From positions 98,705 through 162,704 of the forward strand of contig NZ_FZLO01000006.1 of the NCBI RefSeq assembly GCF_900197595.1: a stretch of 64,000 bases of DNA, in the 5' to 3' direction. The DNA is from Scatolibacter rhodanostii. GTDB lineage: Bacteria > Bacillota > Clostridia > Oscillospirales > Acutalibacteraceae. Of this stretch, positions 44,042 to 52,404 are shown piece after piece (positions within the stretch are counted from its first letter, which is position 1; each line of letters opens with the position of its first letter). A program made the translations under genes and the position numbers. The notes beneath the pieces are model-generated. The model was not told the origin of the DNA. It saw only the letters and a program-made list of their open reading frames with translations, and did no database searches.

Positions 44042-44866
44042 TTACCAGCCTAGCGTTTTTAGATATTCACGGCTCATTTTTACGGCTTCTAATGCCGGAA
44101 TATCATAAGTCTGATCTTGCTCGACCACTACCCACTTGCTGCCTGCTTCTAAAGAAGCTGCTAGAATGGATGGGAAGTCTTGCATACCACTGCCGACAGG
44201 ACGGAATTCAAACTTGCCCTCGGCTTCGGCTTCTTTTTTCACTTCTGTGCCAATCAGTTCATACATATTGGCAGCTTTGCCTTCTTTATAGAAGTCTTTT
44301 AGATGGACAACCGGAGCACGTCCAGTATATTTTTTGAGGAAATCGGCAGGATCTTCGCCAGAAACTTTAACCCAGCAAGTATCAATTTCAGTTTCCAAAA
44401 TATCCGCGCCAATTGTGCTGTAGATATAATCTAAGCCATACTGTCCGTTTGGCATTTTGATAAATTCAAAGTCATGGTTATGATAGAGCATTGTCATGCC
44501 TTTTTCTTTGCATGCTTTGCCAATTTCTTTCATCTTCTCCAAATTCTCTTCAAACTTGGCCGCCCCGGGACGATCTTCTTCTGACAGATAAGGAATAGCA
44601 ATATAATCTACCCCAATCTCTACATATTCGTTTAGCGTATTCTCTAAATCAGTTGTTAAAAGTTGAAAAGGCACATGAGCAGAAATTGCTTTAATACCTA
44701 CTTCGTCTAAAATGGCTCTTACTTCTTTACCGCTCAGACCATAAAGACCTGCCAGCTCAACACCTTCATATCCCATTTCTTTCAGCTTTTGCATGGTGCC
44801 TTTAAAATCTTTTTCGGCATCATCACGAACTGAATAAACCTGTACTGCTACGGGTAATGTTTTCAT
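44042..44866 (-). CDS. Sugar phosphate isomerase/epimerase-like TIM barrel protein
   Basis: Xylose isomerase-like TIM barrel (AP endonuclease 2 superfamily, IolE/IolI type; 274 aa). It opens LPVAVQVYSVRDDAEKDF and shows metal-ligand positions in MTMLYHNHDFEF, ETEIDTCWVKVSG, VVHLKDF and the final VVVEQDQT glutamate. These support a divalent-metal isomerase or epimerase. The specific sugar is not known. GGAGGAG precedes two adjacent ATGs; the start at 44866 gives spacing 8, while 44869 is equally possible. It is monocistronic, divergent from murT. Confidence 0.88.
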   Translation of the reverse strand: MKTLPVAVQVYSVRDDAEKDFKGTMQKLKEMGYEGVELAGLYGLSGKEVRAILDEVGIKAISAHVPFQLLTTDLENTLNEYVEIGVDYIAIPYLSEEDRPGAAKFEENLEKMKEIGKACKEKGMTMLYHNHDFEFIKMPNGQYGLDYIYSTIGADILETEIDTCWVKVSGEDPADFLKKYTGRAPVVHLKDFYKEGKAANMYELIGTEVKKEAEAEGKFEFRPVGSGMQDFPSILAASLEAGSKWVVVEQDQTYDIPALEAVKMSREYLKTLGW

Positions 44867-45052
44867 CATTGACTCCTCCATTTCATTTTCGCGACTACTT
44901 TCGCTATTCTTTTTATCATAACTTAATCTTACGAAAACGTCAATACGTTTACCTTGAAAAAACGCCTATAAAATGGTATGATACAAAAAGACGGATTTTA
45001 TATCTTTTATAGGGAATTCTATCTGTTGAATCAAAACCTTTCGGAGGAATCC

Positions 45053-46441
45053 ATGAAACGTAATATTAGATTCTACCTGGCGCTGTTCACTGCAAAGATT
45101 ACTTATCGGGCATTGCGGCTGTTGGGCAGAAAAGGCACCAATGTGCCGGGCGAACTTGCTCTCTATATTTGTCCTGATTTTTTGGGAAGAGTACAGCTTC
45201 CTGAAAGAGTCATTGCCATCACCGGCACAAATGGCAAAACCACTGTCAGCAACATGGTCGAAGATGTGCTTGATGATTGCGGCTGGCAATATACCTGCAA
45301 CCGTATGGGCGGCAATGTAAACACAGGCCTTATCTCTACTTTGGTCAGCCATTCATCTCCTCTGGGAAAACCCAAGCACAATTTAGCTGTGTTTGAAGTG
45401 GATGAACGCAGTGCTCCTCTCTTGTTGCCTTATATTAAACCTGACATTTTGGTTTGCACCAATCTTTTCAGAGATTCCTACAAACGAAATGCTCATACTG
45501 AATTTATCTTTTCCTTGCTAAATGATTATATACCCGACAGCACAAAACTTATTCTCAACGGTGACGATCTCATTAGCAGCCGTTTAAAAGAAAAGAATGA
45601 AAACCGCTTTTTTGGTATTGCCAAAGAAGATGGCGAAGACGGCGAAATGAAAAATATTGTCTGCGATATTCGCAGCTGTCCTAAATGCGGTGAAACACTT
45701 GAGTGGGATTTTATCCGCTATCACCATATTGGACAAGCCCACTGTCCTCACTGTGATTTTGCCAGTCCTCCGCTCGACTACGTCATTACAAATATTGACC
45801 GTGAAAAGCTTACCTTTACTTTGCAGTATGATGGCAAAACTCATGAATTCCCCATTATCAACGTGAACTTCATCAACATCTATAATTCTTTGGCCGCTAT
45901 TTCTCTTTTGATAACCCTAGGTCTCTCTCCTGATACAATTGCCGCTTCTATGCAAAAAATGTCTATTAGCGAATCTCGCTATGCCGAAGAAAAATTCCAT
46001 GGCAAAGACATTATTATGCACCTTGCCAAAGGACAGAACCCCATTGCTTGCTCTCGTGCCTTTGAAAATGCCAAAGATTATCCGGGCAGCAAAGCCGTAC
46101 TGCTCTACCTTGACGATTATTATGACGCTACTTATTCAGTAGAAAATATTGCCTGGTTCTATGACACTGATTTTGAATTTTTAAAAGATGATAGCATTAC
46201 ACAGATTATGATTTCGGGTGTTCGCCATCATGATTTATACGTGCGTCTGCTGATAGCGGGTGTTTCAAAAGAAAAAATGACGCATTGCGTCAAACCAGAA
46301 GATGCGATTGAAGAGTATTTACCTGAAAAGGCAGAAACCCTTTTTGTGATTTACGACTTATTTAATTTGGATGCTGCAAATGCCGTTAAAAAGCGTGGCA
46401 AAGAACTCATTCTAGAAGCAGAAAAGGAGGCACAAGCATGA
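45053..46441 (+). CDS. murT: Lipid II isoglutaminyl synthase subunit MurT
   Basis: Mur-ligase-like subunit that activates the D-Glu of lipid II for amidation (462 aa). The ATP loop ITGTNGKTTVSNM is at about 60-72. Between residues 200 and 250 a four-Cys zinc ribbon (CPKCGETLEW and HCPHCDF) is inserted, a MurT hallmark, and a DUF1727 C-terminal domain follows. The start at 45053 has GGAGG 5 nt upstream; longer in-frame versions lack one. Its stop overlaps the gatD start (ATGA). In the known enzyme the GatD partner supplies ammonia, but the GatD here appears catalytically dead. Confidence 0.93.
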   Translation: MKRNIRFYLALFTAKITYRALRLLGRKGTNVPGELALYICPDFLGRVQLPERVIAITGTNGKTTVSNMVEDVLDDCGWQYTCNRMGGNVNTGLISTLVSHSSPLGKPKHNLAVFEVDERSAPLLLPYIKPDILVCTNLFRDSYKRNAHTEFIFSLLNDYIPDSTKLILNGDDLISSRLKEKNENRFFGIAKEDGEDGEMKNIVCDIRSCPKCGETLEWDFIRYHHIGQAHCPHCDFASPPLDYVITNIDREKLTFTLQYDGKTHEFPIINVNFINIYNSLAAISLLITLGLSPDTIAASMQKMSISESRYAEEKFHGKDIIMHLAKGQNPIACSRAFENAKDYPGSKAVLLYLDDYYDATYSVENIAWFYDTDFEFLKDDSITQIMISGVRHHDLYVRLLIAGVSKEKMTHCVKPEDAIEEYLPEKAETLFVIYDLFNLDAANAVKKRGKELILEAEKEAQA

Positions 46442-47136
46442 AAATAGAGGTTTTATTCCCTGAAATGTGCAATCTTTTCGGTGATTTGAAGTCTATGGAC
46501 TATCTGGCGCTTTGTCTACCAGAAGCTGAATTTATCCGCACTTCTTATTCTACTGAACCGCTTTTTGTGACAGAATCACCCTCGCTGATTTATATGGGTC
46601 CTATGAGTGAAAATGCCCAGGAAAAAGTGATTCAGAAACTAATGCCTTACCGAGAAAGATTAGCAGAGCTGATTGAAAATGGCAGCCCTTTCTTTTTTAC
46701 AGGCAACGCTGTCGAAATTTTAGGACATTATATTGAAAAAGATGACGGTTCCCGCCTTGCCGCTTTGGATATTCTTCCTATTTGGGCAAAACGAGATATG
46801 ATGCATCGACATAACAGTAAATTTGTAGGCCAATATGAAGGAAATACTATTGTAGGCTTCAAATCGCAATTCACCATGGCTTATACCGACACAGATATTT
46901 ACCCTTTGTTTACCGTCGAAAAAGGGATTGGCTTGAATGAGAAGTTGAAATATGAAGGAATTAGAAAAAATAATTTTTTCGGCACTTATGTGCAAGGCCC
47001 TCTACTGGTTTTGAACCCGGAATTTACCAAAAATCTGCTTACTATTATGGGTCTTTCAAACCCTACCCTTGCTTTTGAAAAAGAAGTAAGTGACGCCTAC
47101 CTTGCTCTTTTGCAAGATTTTAAAGATAAAGGCTAA
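46438..47136 (+). CDS. gatD: GatD-like amidotransferase subunit lacking catalytic Cys and His
   Basis: Class I glutamine amidotransferase-like partner of MurT (232 aa). Alignment by eye to GatD: family CGGYQxLG becomes TGNAVEILG, so the nucleophile Cys is Thr88 (ACA, 46699-46701); GTYLHGPLLxxNPE becomes GTYVQGPLLVLNPE, so the catalytic His is Gln186 (CAA, 46993-46995). The rest of the fold is conserved (IYMGPMSE, GNTIVGF, tail GLSNPTLAFEK) and the frame is open, so this is not simple decay. It is translationally coupled to murT. It may be a structural partner, with MurT using free ammonia or another donor. Confidence 0.85.
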   Translation: MKIEVLFPEMCNLFGDLKSMDYLALCLPEAEFIRTSYSTEPLFVTESPSLIYMGPMSENAQEKVIQKLMPYRERLAELIENGSPFFFTGNAVEILGHYIEKDDGSRLAALDILPIWAKRDMMHRHNSKFVGQYEGNTIVGFKSQFTMAYTDTDIYPLFTVEKGIGLNEKLKYEGIRKNNFFGTYVQGPLLVLNPEFTKNLLTIMGLSNPTLAFEKEVSDAYLALLQDFKDKG

Positions 47137-47175
47137 TTTTCTTTTTACTTTATAACTTTTGTATTAAATCTACTT

Positions 47176-47211
47176 TCCTCTGTCTATTATTTGGGCAGAG
47201 GATTTATTTTT
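47176..47211 (+). terminator. Terminator of murT-gatD
   Basis: TCCTCTG (47176-47182) and CAGAGGA (47196-47202) form the stem, followed by TTTATTTTTTT. Confidence 0.8.
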
Positions 47212-47310
47212 TTGTCTTTTTAGTGCTTGTTCATGTGCAAATCCTTCCTTTTTCATCAAATTACACAGTAACCCTCGTAAAATACAAATGAACATTTTAT
47301 GAATATCCCA

Positions 47311-47377
47311 TTGCAATTTTTTGAATAAACCGATATACTAAACTTGCATAGTTCATAGAGGTTCTGCGCCCGCGCAG
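47311..47377 (+). promoter_or_regulatory. Promoter and GC-rich leader hairpin of the NCS2 permease
   Basis: TTGCAA (47311-47316) and TATACT (47334-47339) are 17 bp apart. The leader of about 55 nt contains CTGCG-CCCG-CGCAG (47364-47377), a GC-rich stem unlike the AT-rich surroundings. A canonical purine riboswitch was looked for and is absent. Confidence 0.7.
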
Positions 47378-47400
47378 GCTATAATTTGAGAGGTGATATT

Positions 47401-48828
47401 TTGGACAAGTTCTTCAAACTAAAAGAAAACAACACAAAAGTATCAACTGAGATCTTAGCCGGCTTAACAACATTCTTCGCTATGGCGTATATTTTGTTTG
47501 TTAACCCGAGTATGCTCTCACAAACCGGTATTCCTTATGGTGCCGTATTCCTCGCAACCATCTTTGCTTCGGTTGCCGGAACACTCGTTATGGGTCTTTT
47601 TGCTAACGTGCCTTATGCACAGGCTCCTGGCATGGGACTAAATGCTTTCTTCACATTCACGGTTTGCTTTACCTTGAAATTTACATGGCAGCAAGCATTG
47701 GCAATGGTTTTCATTTGCGGTCTGATTAATGTTATCATTACTGTTACTAAAATCAGAAAACTCTTGATCACTGCTATTCCAGAGAGCATTCAACACGCTA
47801 TCGGCGGCGGCATCGGTATTTTTATTGCTTATATTGGTCTTAAAAATGCTGGCTTGTTCCAATTCACCGCTGATCCGGGTACTTATATCACAGCAGGCGA
47901 AACCGTGATTGCTAACAGCAGCATTGTTCCTGCTCTGGTTGACTTCAGCCAACCTGCTCAAATTTATGCCATCGTCTGTATTGTCTTGATGATTGTTTTG
48001 CTCGTTCTTAAAGTTCCGGGCGCAATCTTTATTAGCATTATCGCCGGTACCCTTATCGGTATTCCTTTCGGTCTTGTTAATCTTGGCAACATCGGTATTT
48101 CTTCTAGCATTGGACAATCCTTCACTGAACTCGGAACCACTTTTGGTGCTGCTTTTGGTCCTGAAGGCATTCAATCTCTCTTTAGCGATGCCGGTAAAAT
48201 TCCGCTTGTTTTGATGACTATCTTTGCTTTTAGTCTTTCTGATACATTTGATACTATTGGTACATTTATTGGAACAGGACGTCGCACAGGCATTTTCAGC
48301 GAAGAAGATCAAAAAGCTTTGGAGAACTCCACTGGTTTCAAATCCAAAATGGACAAAGCTTTGTTTGCTGATTCCGTTGCTACTTCTGTAGGCGCTATTT
48401 TCGGTACTTCCAACACAACTACTTATGTTGAAAGCGCTGCTGGTATCGGTGCCGGCGGACGTACAGGTCTAACTTCTGTTGTAACAGCTTGTATGTTCCT
48501 TTTGAGCATTGTTTTAGCTCCTGTCATTGGCATTGTTCCGGCACAGGCCACTGCTCCTGCTCTCATTGTTGTTGGTATTATGATGCTTGCTTCATTCGCT
48601 GACATCAAATGGGGCGACTTTGAAGAAGCTGTTCCAGCATTCTTCGCTACCATTTTCATGGGCTTTGCTTACAGCATTTCTTATGGTATGGCTTTTGGAT
48701 TCATTTTCTATTGCATCGTCAAAATTGTACGCGGCAAAGCAAAAGAAATTCATCCTATCATTTGGGGTACTACCGCTCTGTTTATCCTAAACTTTGTTCT
48801 TTTGGCTATTCTCCCATCTATGGCCTAA
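47401..48828 (+). CDS. NCS2-family purine permease (AzgA/PbuG type)
   Basis: Twelve-to-fourteen-helix nucleobase:proton symporter (475 aa). The N-terminal FFKLKENNTKVSTEILAGLT and FFAMAYILFVNP are typical of the AzgA group that takes up hypoxanthine, guanine or adenine; QAPGMGLNAFF and DTFDTIGTFIGTGRRTG are the substrate-binding motifs, and SAAGIGAGGRTGLTS the later signature. The start is TTG at 47401 with AGAGGTGA upstream, matching family N-termini better than the earlier in-frame TTG at 47386. It has its own promoter and terminator. The exact base transported is not decided. Confidence 0.93.
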   Translation: MDKFFKLKENNTKVSTEILAGLTTFFAMAYILFVNPSMLSQTGIPYGAVFLATIFASVAGTLVMGLFANVPYAQAPGMGLNAFFTFTVCFTLKFTWQQALAMVFICGLINVIITVTKIRKLLITAIPESIQHAIGGGIGIFIAYIGLKNAGLFQFTADPGTYITAGETVIANSSIVPALVDFSQPAQIYAIVCIVLMIVLLVLKVPGAIFISIIAGTLIGIPFGLVNLGNIGISSSIGQSFTELGTTFGAAFGPEGIQSLFSDAGKIPLVLMTIFAFSLSDTFDTIGTFIGTGRRTGIFSEEDQKALENSTGFKSKMDKALFADSVATSVGAIFGTSNTTTYVESAAGIGAGGRTGLTSVVTACMFLLSIVLAPVIGIVPAQATAPALIVVGIMMLASFADIKWGDFEEAVPAFFATIFMGFAYSISYGMAFGFIFYCIVKIVRGKAKEIHPIIWGTTALFILNFVLLAILPSMA

Positions 48829-48862
48829 GTCAAAATAGATTAAAATATCGATTGTATTCTTA

Positions 48863-48898
48863 AAAGAACCTTCCGTTAATAGCGGAAGGTTCTTTCTT
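48863..48898 (+). terminator. Terminator of the NCS2 permease gene
   Basis: AAAGAACCTTCCG and CGGAAGGTTCTTT around TTAATAG, then a T-rich run. Confidence 0.92.
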
Positions 48899-49003
48899 TA
48901 TCTATACATTATTAAATCTCTTTTGCAATTTTTATACTCTTTCTGCGACAAACCCATAAGAATTTCTCCATACGTCCTTTAGCTAATGGTTTTTACTAGT
49001 TAT

Positions 49004-49735
49004 TTAAAAACATTGAGTCTTCGGTTTGAGTATGACATGATGAAAAAAGGCAATATCTCTGAATGTTGGAATCTCTTCTACCGCAGATTCAAGCTGGTAC
49101 ATATTTGAAAGCCAGTCTGGTTCTATTTTTAACTCATTTCTCTGTAATGCAAAGAAGGTTCTGATTCCATAAACTTTTTCTATACAAAAGGAACCCTGGT
49201 TATATTCGCCTAGCTCATAATCCTCATACTCGTTGATTGTTCCAAAATTTGTAGAAACAGCATCTCCATGATGAATTAAATCTAATGCTTCCCCAACATT
49301 ATATTCAAATACAGCCTTTTGCATGATTTTTCCGGTTTTATTATGCTTAACAACTGAAAGAAATCCCTCTGGACTGAGAAGGCGGTAAAACTCATTAAAC
49401 AACCGATCTCTCTCTGAAAAGTATTCTAAAACATTATGGCATATAATTACATCAAAAGATTGGTTTGGCATTTTCTCTAGCTTCTCTATACTTCCTATCA
49501 ATTGTTGATACTGATTTTCACGCAACTGATGCACCAGCATTTCTTCATTTGGTTCAATGGCAGTCACATCATTTTTCTTTGCTAAATGATTTGCAGTTAA
49601 TCCGAATCCACTCCCAAAATCAAGTATTTTTTTATCTTGGCAGTTGATATTACGCCATACTAACTTGTAAAATAATTTACCCCATGGTGCATTTACAGTA
49701 TCAAGATACCCACCTATATTGATATTTTCACTCAT
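49004..49735 (-). CDS. Class I SAM-dependent methyltransferase
   Basis: Rossmann-fold methyltransferase of the Methyltransf_11/25 type (243 aa). Motif I KILDFGSGFGLTANHLAKK, an acidic residue at the end of strand 2 (AIEPNEEML) and motif IV region FDVIICHNVLEYFSERD are all present. The substrate is unknown; no pathway neighbour suggests one. The start at 49735 follows AGAGGAG. It stands between the NCS2 permease (opposite strand) and the rplM-rpsI terminator, with a 100-bp gap on the latter side, and looks monocistronic. Confidence 0.88.
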   Translation of the reverse strand: MSENINIGGYLDTVNAPWGKLFYKLVWRNINCQDKKILDFGSGFGLTANHLAKKNDVTAIEPNEEMLVHQLRENQYQQLIGSIEKLEKMPNQSFDVIICHNVLEYFSERDRLFNEFYRLLSPEGFLSVVKHNKTGKIMQKAVFEYNVGEALDLIHHGDAVSTNFGTINEYEDYELGEYNQGSFCIEKVYGIRTFFALQRNELKIEPDWLSNMYQLESAVEEIPTFRDIAFFHHVILKPKTQCF

Positions 49736-49790
49736 ATGGTATCTCCTCTCTAATGGTAGTTTGCCGCATTTGATTCAGCAAGTATAAACG

Positions 49791-49823
49791 AAACCCCCAA
49801 GAACACAAGATTCTTGGGGGTTT
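49791..49823 (-). terminator. Terminator of rplM-rpsI
   Basis: AAACCCCCAAGAA and TTCTTGGGGGTTT form a strong stem just past the rpsI stop, with a T tract on the minus strand. Confidence 0.92.
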
Positions 49824-49837
49824 TAAAGATAAATTGA

Positions 49838-50245
49838 TTATCTTTTTGAGAACTGAGGAGCACGACGAGCTGCTTTAAGTCCGTATTTCTTTCTTTCCTT
49901 CATTCTTGGGTCACGAGTGAGGAATCCGGCCTTCTTAAGCTTACCTCTTAGATTGTCTGTATCATACTGAAGCAATGCTCTGGCAACGCCATGGCGAATA
50001 GCGCCAGCTTGACCAGTTACGCCGCCACCGTTTACACGGCAGACGATGTCAAATTTGCCATCAGTTTCTGTCAGTGTCAAAGGTTGACGAACGATATATT
50101 TAAGTGTATCTAAACCGAAATAATCATCGATATCACGGTCGTTGATTGTCACTTTGCCTGTTCCCTGATAGATTCTTACGCGGGCAACAGCATTCTTTCT
50201 TCTGCCTGTACCGTAAAAGTACGGTGCTTTTTCATACATAGACAT
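49838..50245 (-). CDS. rpsI: 30S ribosomal protein S9
   Basis: Small-subunit protein whose C-terminal tail reaches the P-site tRNA (135 aa). Family features: [20 protein letters not shown] at the start, [23 protein letters not shown] in the middle, and the basic tail ending SKR after [18 protein letters not shown]. The start at 50245 has GGGAGG 9 nt upstream. It follows rplM by 14 bp; the pair is transcribed from one promoter with a long hairpin leader. Confidence 0.98.
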   Translation of the reverse strand: MSMYEKAPYFYGTGRRKNAVARVRIYQGTGKVTINDRDIDDYFGLDTLKYIVRQPLTLTETDGKFDIVCRVNGGGVTGQAGAIRHGVARALLQYDTDNLRGKLKKAGFLTRDPRMKERKKYGLKAARRAPQFSKR

Positions 50246-50259
50246 GCGTTAATCCTCCC

Positions 50260-50688
50260 TTATAAATTCCACTCAGCGGGTTTCTGTGCGGCATGTTTAT
50301 GTTCGCCGCCTGCGTATACTTTCAGTCTGCCCAAAGCACCTCTTCCGAGCGTGTTTGCAGGAATCATACCCTTAACAGCAAGCTGCATGGCAAATTCAGG
50401 TTTTGTTCTCATCAAGGTGTCATAGCGAACTTCTTTAAGATGTCCGACATAACCGGTGTGATGATAATAATATTTCTTTTCTGCTTTGCTGCCGGTTAAA
50501 ACAGCTTCTTTGCAGTTAATAATAACTACATGATCACCACAATCGACATGCGGTGCAAAAGTGACCTTGTGTTTGCCGCGAAGCAAAATAGCTGCTTGTG
50601 CTGCAACACGACCCAGCGGCTTGCCTGCTGCATCGATCACATACCATTTACGGTCAATTTCACCGGCTTTTGGCATATAAGTTGACAT
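50260..50688 (-). CDS. rplM: 50S ribosomal protein L13
   Basis: Early-assembly large-subunit protein (142 aa). It contains RKWYVIDAAGKPLGRVAAQAA, HVDCGDHVVIINCKEAVLTG and MIPANTLGRGALGRLKVYAG, all characteristic. The start at 50688 (MSTYMPKAGE) has GGAGG 9 nt upstream; the reading frame extends upstream through the leader but those residues do not belong to L13. Regulation may involve the leader hairpin. Confidence 0.98.
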   Translation of the reverse strand: MSTYMPKAGEIDRKWYVIDAAGKPLGRVAAQAAILLRGKHKVTFAPHVDCGDHVVIINCKEAVLTGSKAEKKYYYHHTGYVGHLKEVRYDTLMRTKPEFAMQLAVKGMIPANTLGRGALGRLKVYAGGEHKHAAQKPAEWNL

Positions 50689-50774
50689 AATTTTATACCT
50701 CCAAAATAATTTGATCTTCTTTTTGGCAAAGCTGCTTTTCTTTGCTTTACCTAGGTTTACCATCCGAAATCGTC

Positions 50775-50871
50775 GGCTAAACACAATGCATTTCTTATTG
50801 TTTTTAATGCACTTTGTTTAGCCCACGCTTTGAACCTTAATTATAGTATCATATTCAATCTCGCAAGTCAA
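50775..50871 (-). promoter_or_regulatory. rplM-rpsI promoter and leader hairpin (candidate L13 leader)
   Basis: TTGACT (50871-50866) and TACTAT (50848-50843) are 17 bp apart on the minus strand. Early in the leader, GGCTAAACAAAGTGCATT (50823-50806) pairs with AATGCATTGTGTTTAGCC (50792-50775) over 17 of 18 positions. Bacillus and relatives have an L13-binding leader element at the same place; correspondence is by position, not by a verified consensus match. Confidence 0.7.
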
Positions 50872-51026
50872 ATGTTTTTTAATTTATTGTTTTTAATCTC
50901 TCGTTTTCTCTTTATTATCTCTATTTATCTCTTATTTACTCTCTCTCTATTTTTAGTTTTTATTTGTTATAAATTATTGTCTGCATCCAACATTTTTATT
51001 TTTTCAAATTTTAGACATAGCTTGTC

Positions 51027-51055
51027 TTGTCAAAAAGCGTTCTGACCACTATAAT
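51027..51055 (+). promoter_or_regulatory. Promoter of the TtcA-like gene
   Basis: TTGTCA (51027-51032) and TATAAT (51050-51055), 17 bp apart, about 28 bp before the start codon. Confidence 0.85.
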
Positions 51056-51082
51056 AGAAAAGACTTTAGGAGGTCATCTTAT

Positions 51083-51799
51083 ATGGAAAAACTAATTGGG
51101 CATGTTCGGGCTGCTATTGAACAATATCAAATGATTGAAGAAGGTGACCGCATTGCTGTTGGCATTTCTGGCGGAAAAGATTCTATGTTTTTGCTTGCTG
51201 CCTTGCATTCACTGTCACAATATTATCCTAAAAAATTTACGCTTGTAGGGGTTACGGCTGACCCTTGCTTTGGTGGACAAGAAACTGACTTCTCTAAAAT
51301 AAGCGAATTTTGCGCCCAACGCAATATTCCTTATATTATTCGCAAAACTCGTCTTGGTACTATTATCTTTGAAGAAAATCAAGAAAAGAACCCTTGCAGT
51401 CTTTGCGCAAGAATGAGAAGAGGAATTCTACACAATATTTGCGTAGAAGAAGGGTTGAACAAAATCGCTTTGGGTCATCATTTGGATGATGCTGCCCAGA
51501 CTTTTATGATGAATTTGCTTTACGGCGGAAATATCGGTTGTTTTTCACCCAAGACCTATTTAAGCCGTAAAAACCTTACCATGATTCGTCCTCTTATTTT
51601 TTGCCAAGAAAAAAATATCATTTCGGCTGTTAGGCGCGCTGACATTCCTGTTGTGAAAAGTGCTTGTCCGGCCGACGGTGTGACGGCACGCAAAGACACC
51701 GAAGTTTTTTTGACTGGCCTGCAAAAAGATTTTCCAGATATCAAGCAAAAAATTATTGGAGCCATGCAGCGCTCTAACCTAGATAAATGGGGTATTTAA
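51083..51799 (+). CDS. TtcA/TilS-superfamily tRNA-thiolation-like ATPase
   Basis: PP-loop ATP pyrophosphatase (238 aa) of the TtcA type, which thiolates C32 of tRNAs in other bacteria. The PP-loop SGGKDS is near residues 29-34; a CSLCARMRRG motif at about 107-116 gives the CxxC of the iron-sulfur enzyme, and ALGHHLDDAAQT is also typical. A third Cys in SACPADG may complete the cluster. The start at 51083 follows AGGAGG. It is alone between rplM (divergent) and the 5S units. Substrate tRNA position is inferred from the family. Confidence 0.88.
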   Translation: MEKLIGHVRAAIEQYQMIEEGDRIAVGISGGKDSMFLLAALHSLSQYYPKKFTLVGVTADPCFGGQETDFSKISEFCAQRNIPYIIRKTRLGTIIFEENQEKNPCSLCARMRRGILHNICVEEGLNKIALGHHLDDAAQTFMMNLLYGGNIGCFSPKTYLSRKNLTMIRPLIFCQEKNIISAVRRADIPVVKSACPADGVTARKDTEVFLTGLQKDFPDIKQKIIGAMQRSNLDKWGI

Positions 51800-51861
51800 G
51801 CCATTTTTCAGCTAGCTATTACGGTTTTATTATAAAATTCAAAACTTTTTTAAAAAAAAGC

Positions 51862-51890
51862 TTGCATTTTGTAATAAGCTGTGGTATTAT
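51862..51890 (+). promoter_or_regulatory. Promoter of 5S rRNA copy 1
   Basis: TTGCAT (51862-51867) and TATTAT (51885-51890) with 17 bp between, preceded by an A/T tract that could act as an UP element. The transcript begins with a GTCGTC-AG-GACGAC hairpin before the 5S. Confidence 0.85.
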
Positions 51891-51920
51891 ATGTAAGTCG
51901 TCAGGACGACGACAACATTT

Positions 51921-52037
<117 letters not shown>

Positions 52038-52042
52038 CTTTT

Positions 52043-52071
52043 CAGTCACCCAAAAGGGTGGCTGTTTTTTT
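52043..52071 (+). terminator. Terminator of 5S copy 1
   Basis: CAGTCACCC and GGGTGGCTG around AAAA, followed by seven T residues. Confidence 0.94.
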
Positions 52072-52129
52072 GTCTTTATTTCTTTTATTTTTGCTTTTAA
52101 ACTTTTTTTAAAAAAGTTTAAAAAAAGTG

Positions 52130-52158
52130 TTGACATTGTTTTGTTTGTGTGTTATTAT
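52130..52158 (+). promoter_or_regulatory. Promoter of 5S rRNA copy 2
   Basis: TTGACA (52130-52135) and TATTAT (52153-52158), 17 bp apart, with long A/T tracts upstream. From the -10 to the 5S end the sequence is identical to copy 1, while the -35 region differs and is closer to consensus. Confidence 0.9.
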
Positions 52159-52188
52159 ATGTAAGTCGTCAGGACGACGACAACATTT

Positions 52189-52305
<117 letters not shown>

Positions 52306-52308
52306 CTT

Positions 52309-52338
52309 AAAGCAACTACAATTGTAGTTGCTTTTTTT
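52309..52338 (+). terminator. Terminator of 5S copy 2
   Basis: AAAGCAACTACAAT and ATTGTAGTTGCTTT pair perfectly and run into a T tract. Confidence 0.94.
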
Positions 52339-52349
52339 ATTTTCATTTC

Positions 52350-52378
52350 TTGACTTATTGTGTACTATCTATTACAAT
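52350..52378 (+). promoter_or_regulatory. Promoter of the 201-aa membrane protein gene
   Basis: TTGACT (52350-52355) and TACAAT (52373-52378), 17 bp apart; the start codon at 52405 is about 20 nt into the transcript. Confidence 0.75.
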
Positions 52379-52404
52379 AAAAACATAGTTTTAATGAGAA
52401 ATAA

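Noticed and set aside
47341..47400. PreQ1-like start (AGAGGTTC) in the NCS2 permease leader
   Set aside because: The downstream CCTCT pairing strand and the A-rich tail of preQ1-I riboswitches are absent.
47638..48312. A 224-codon open frame on the minus strand inside the NCS2 permease gene
   Set aside because: It is antisense to a clearly conserved membrane protein, has low-complexity Asn/Lys composition and no family match; it is a shadow frame.
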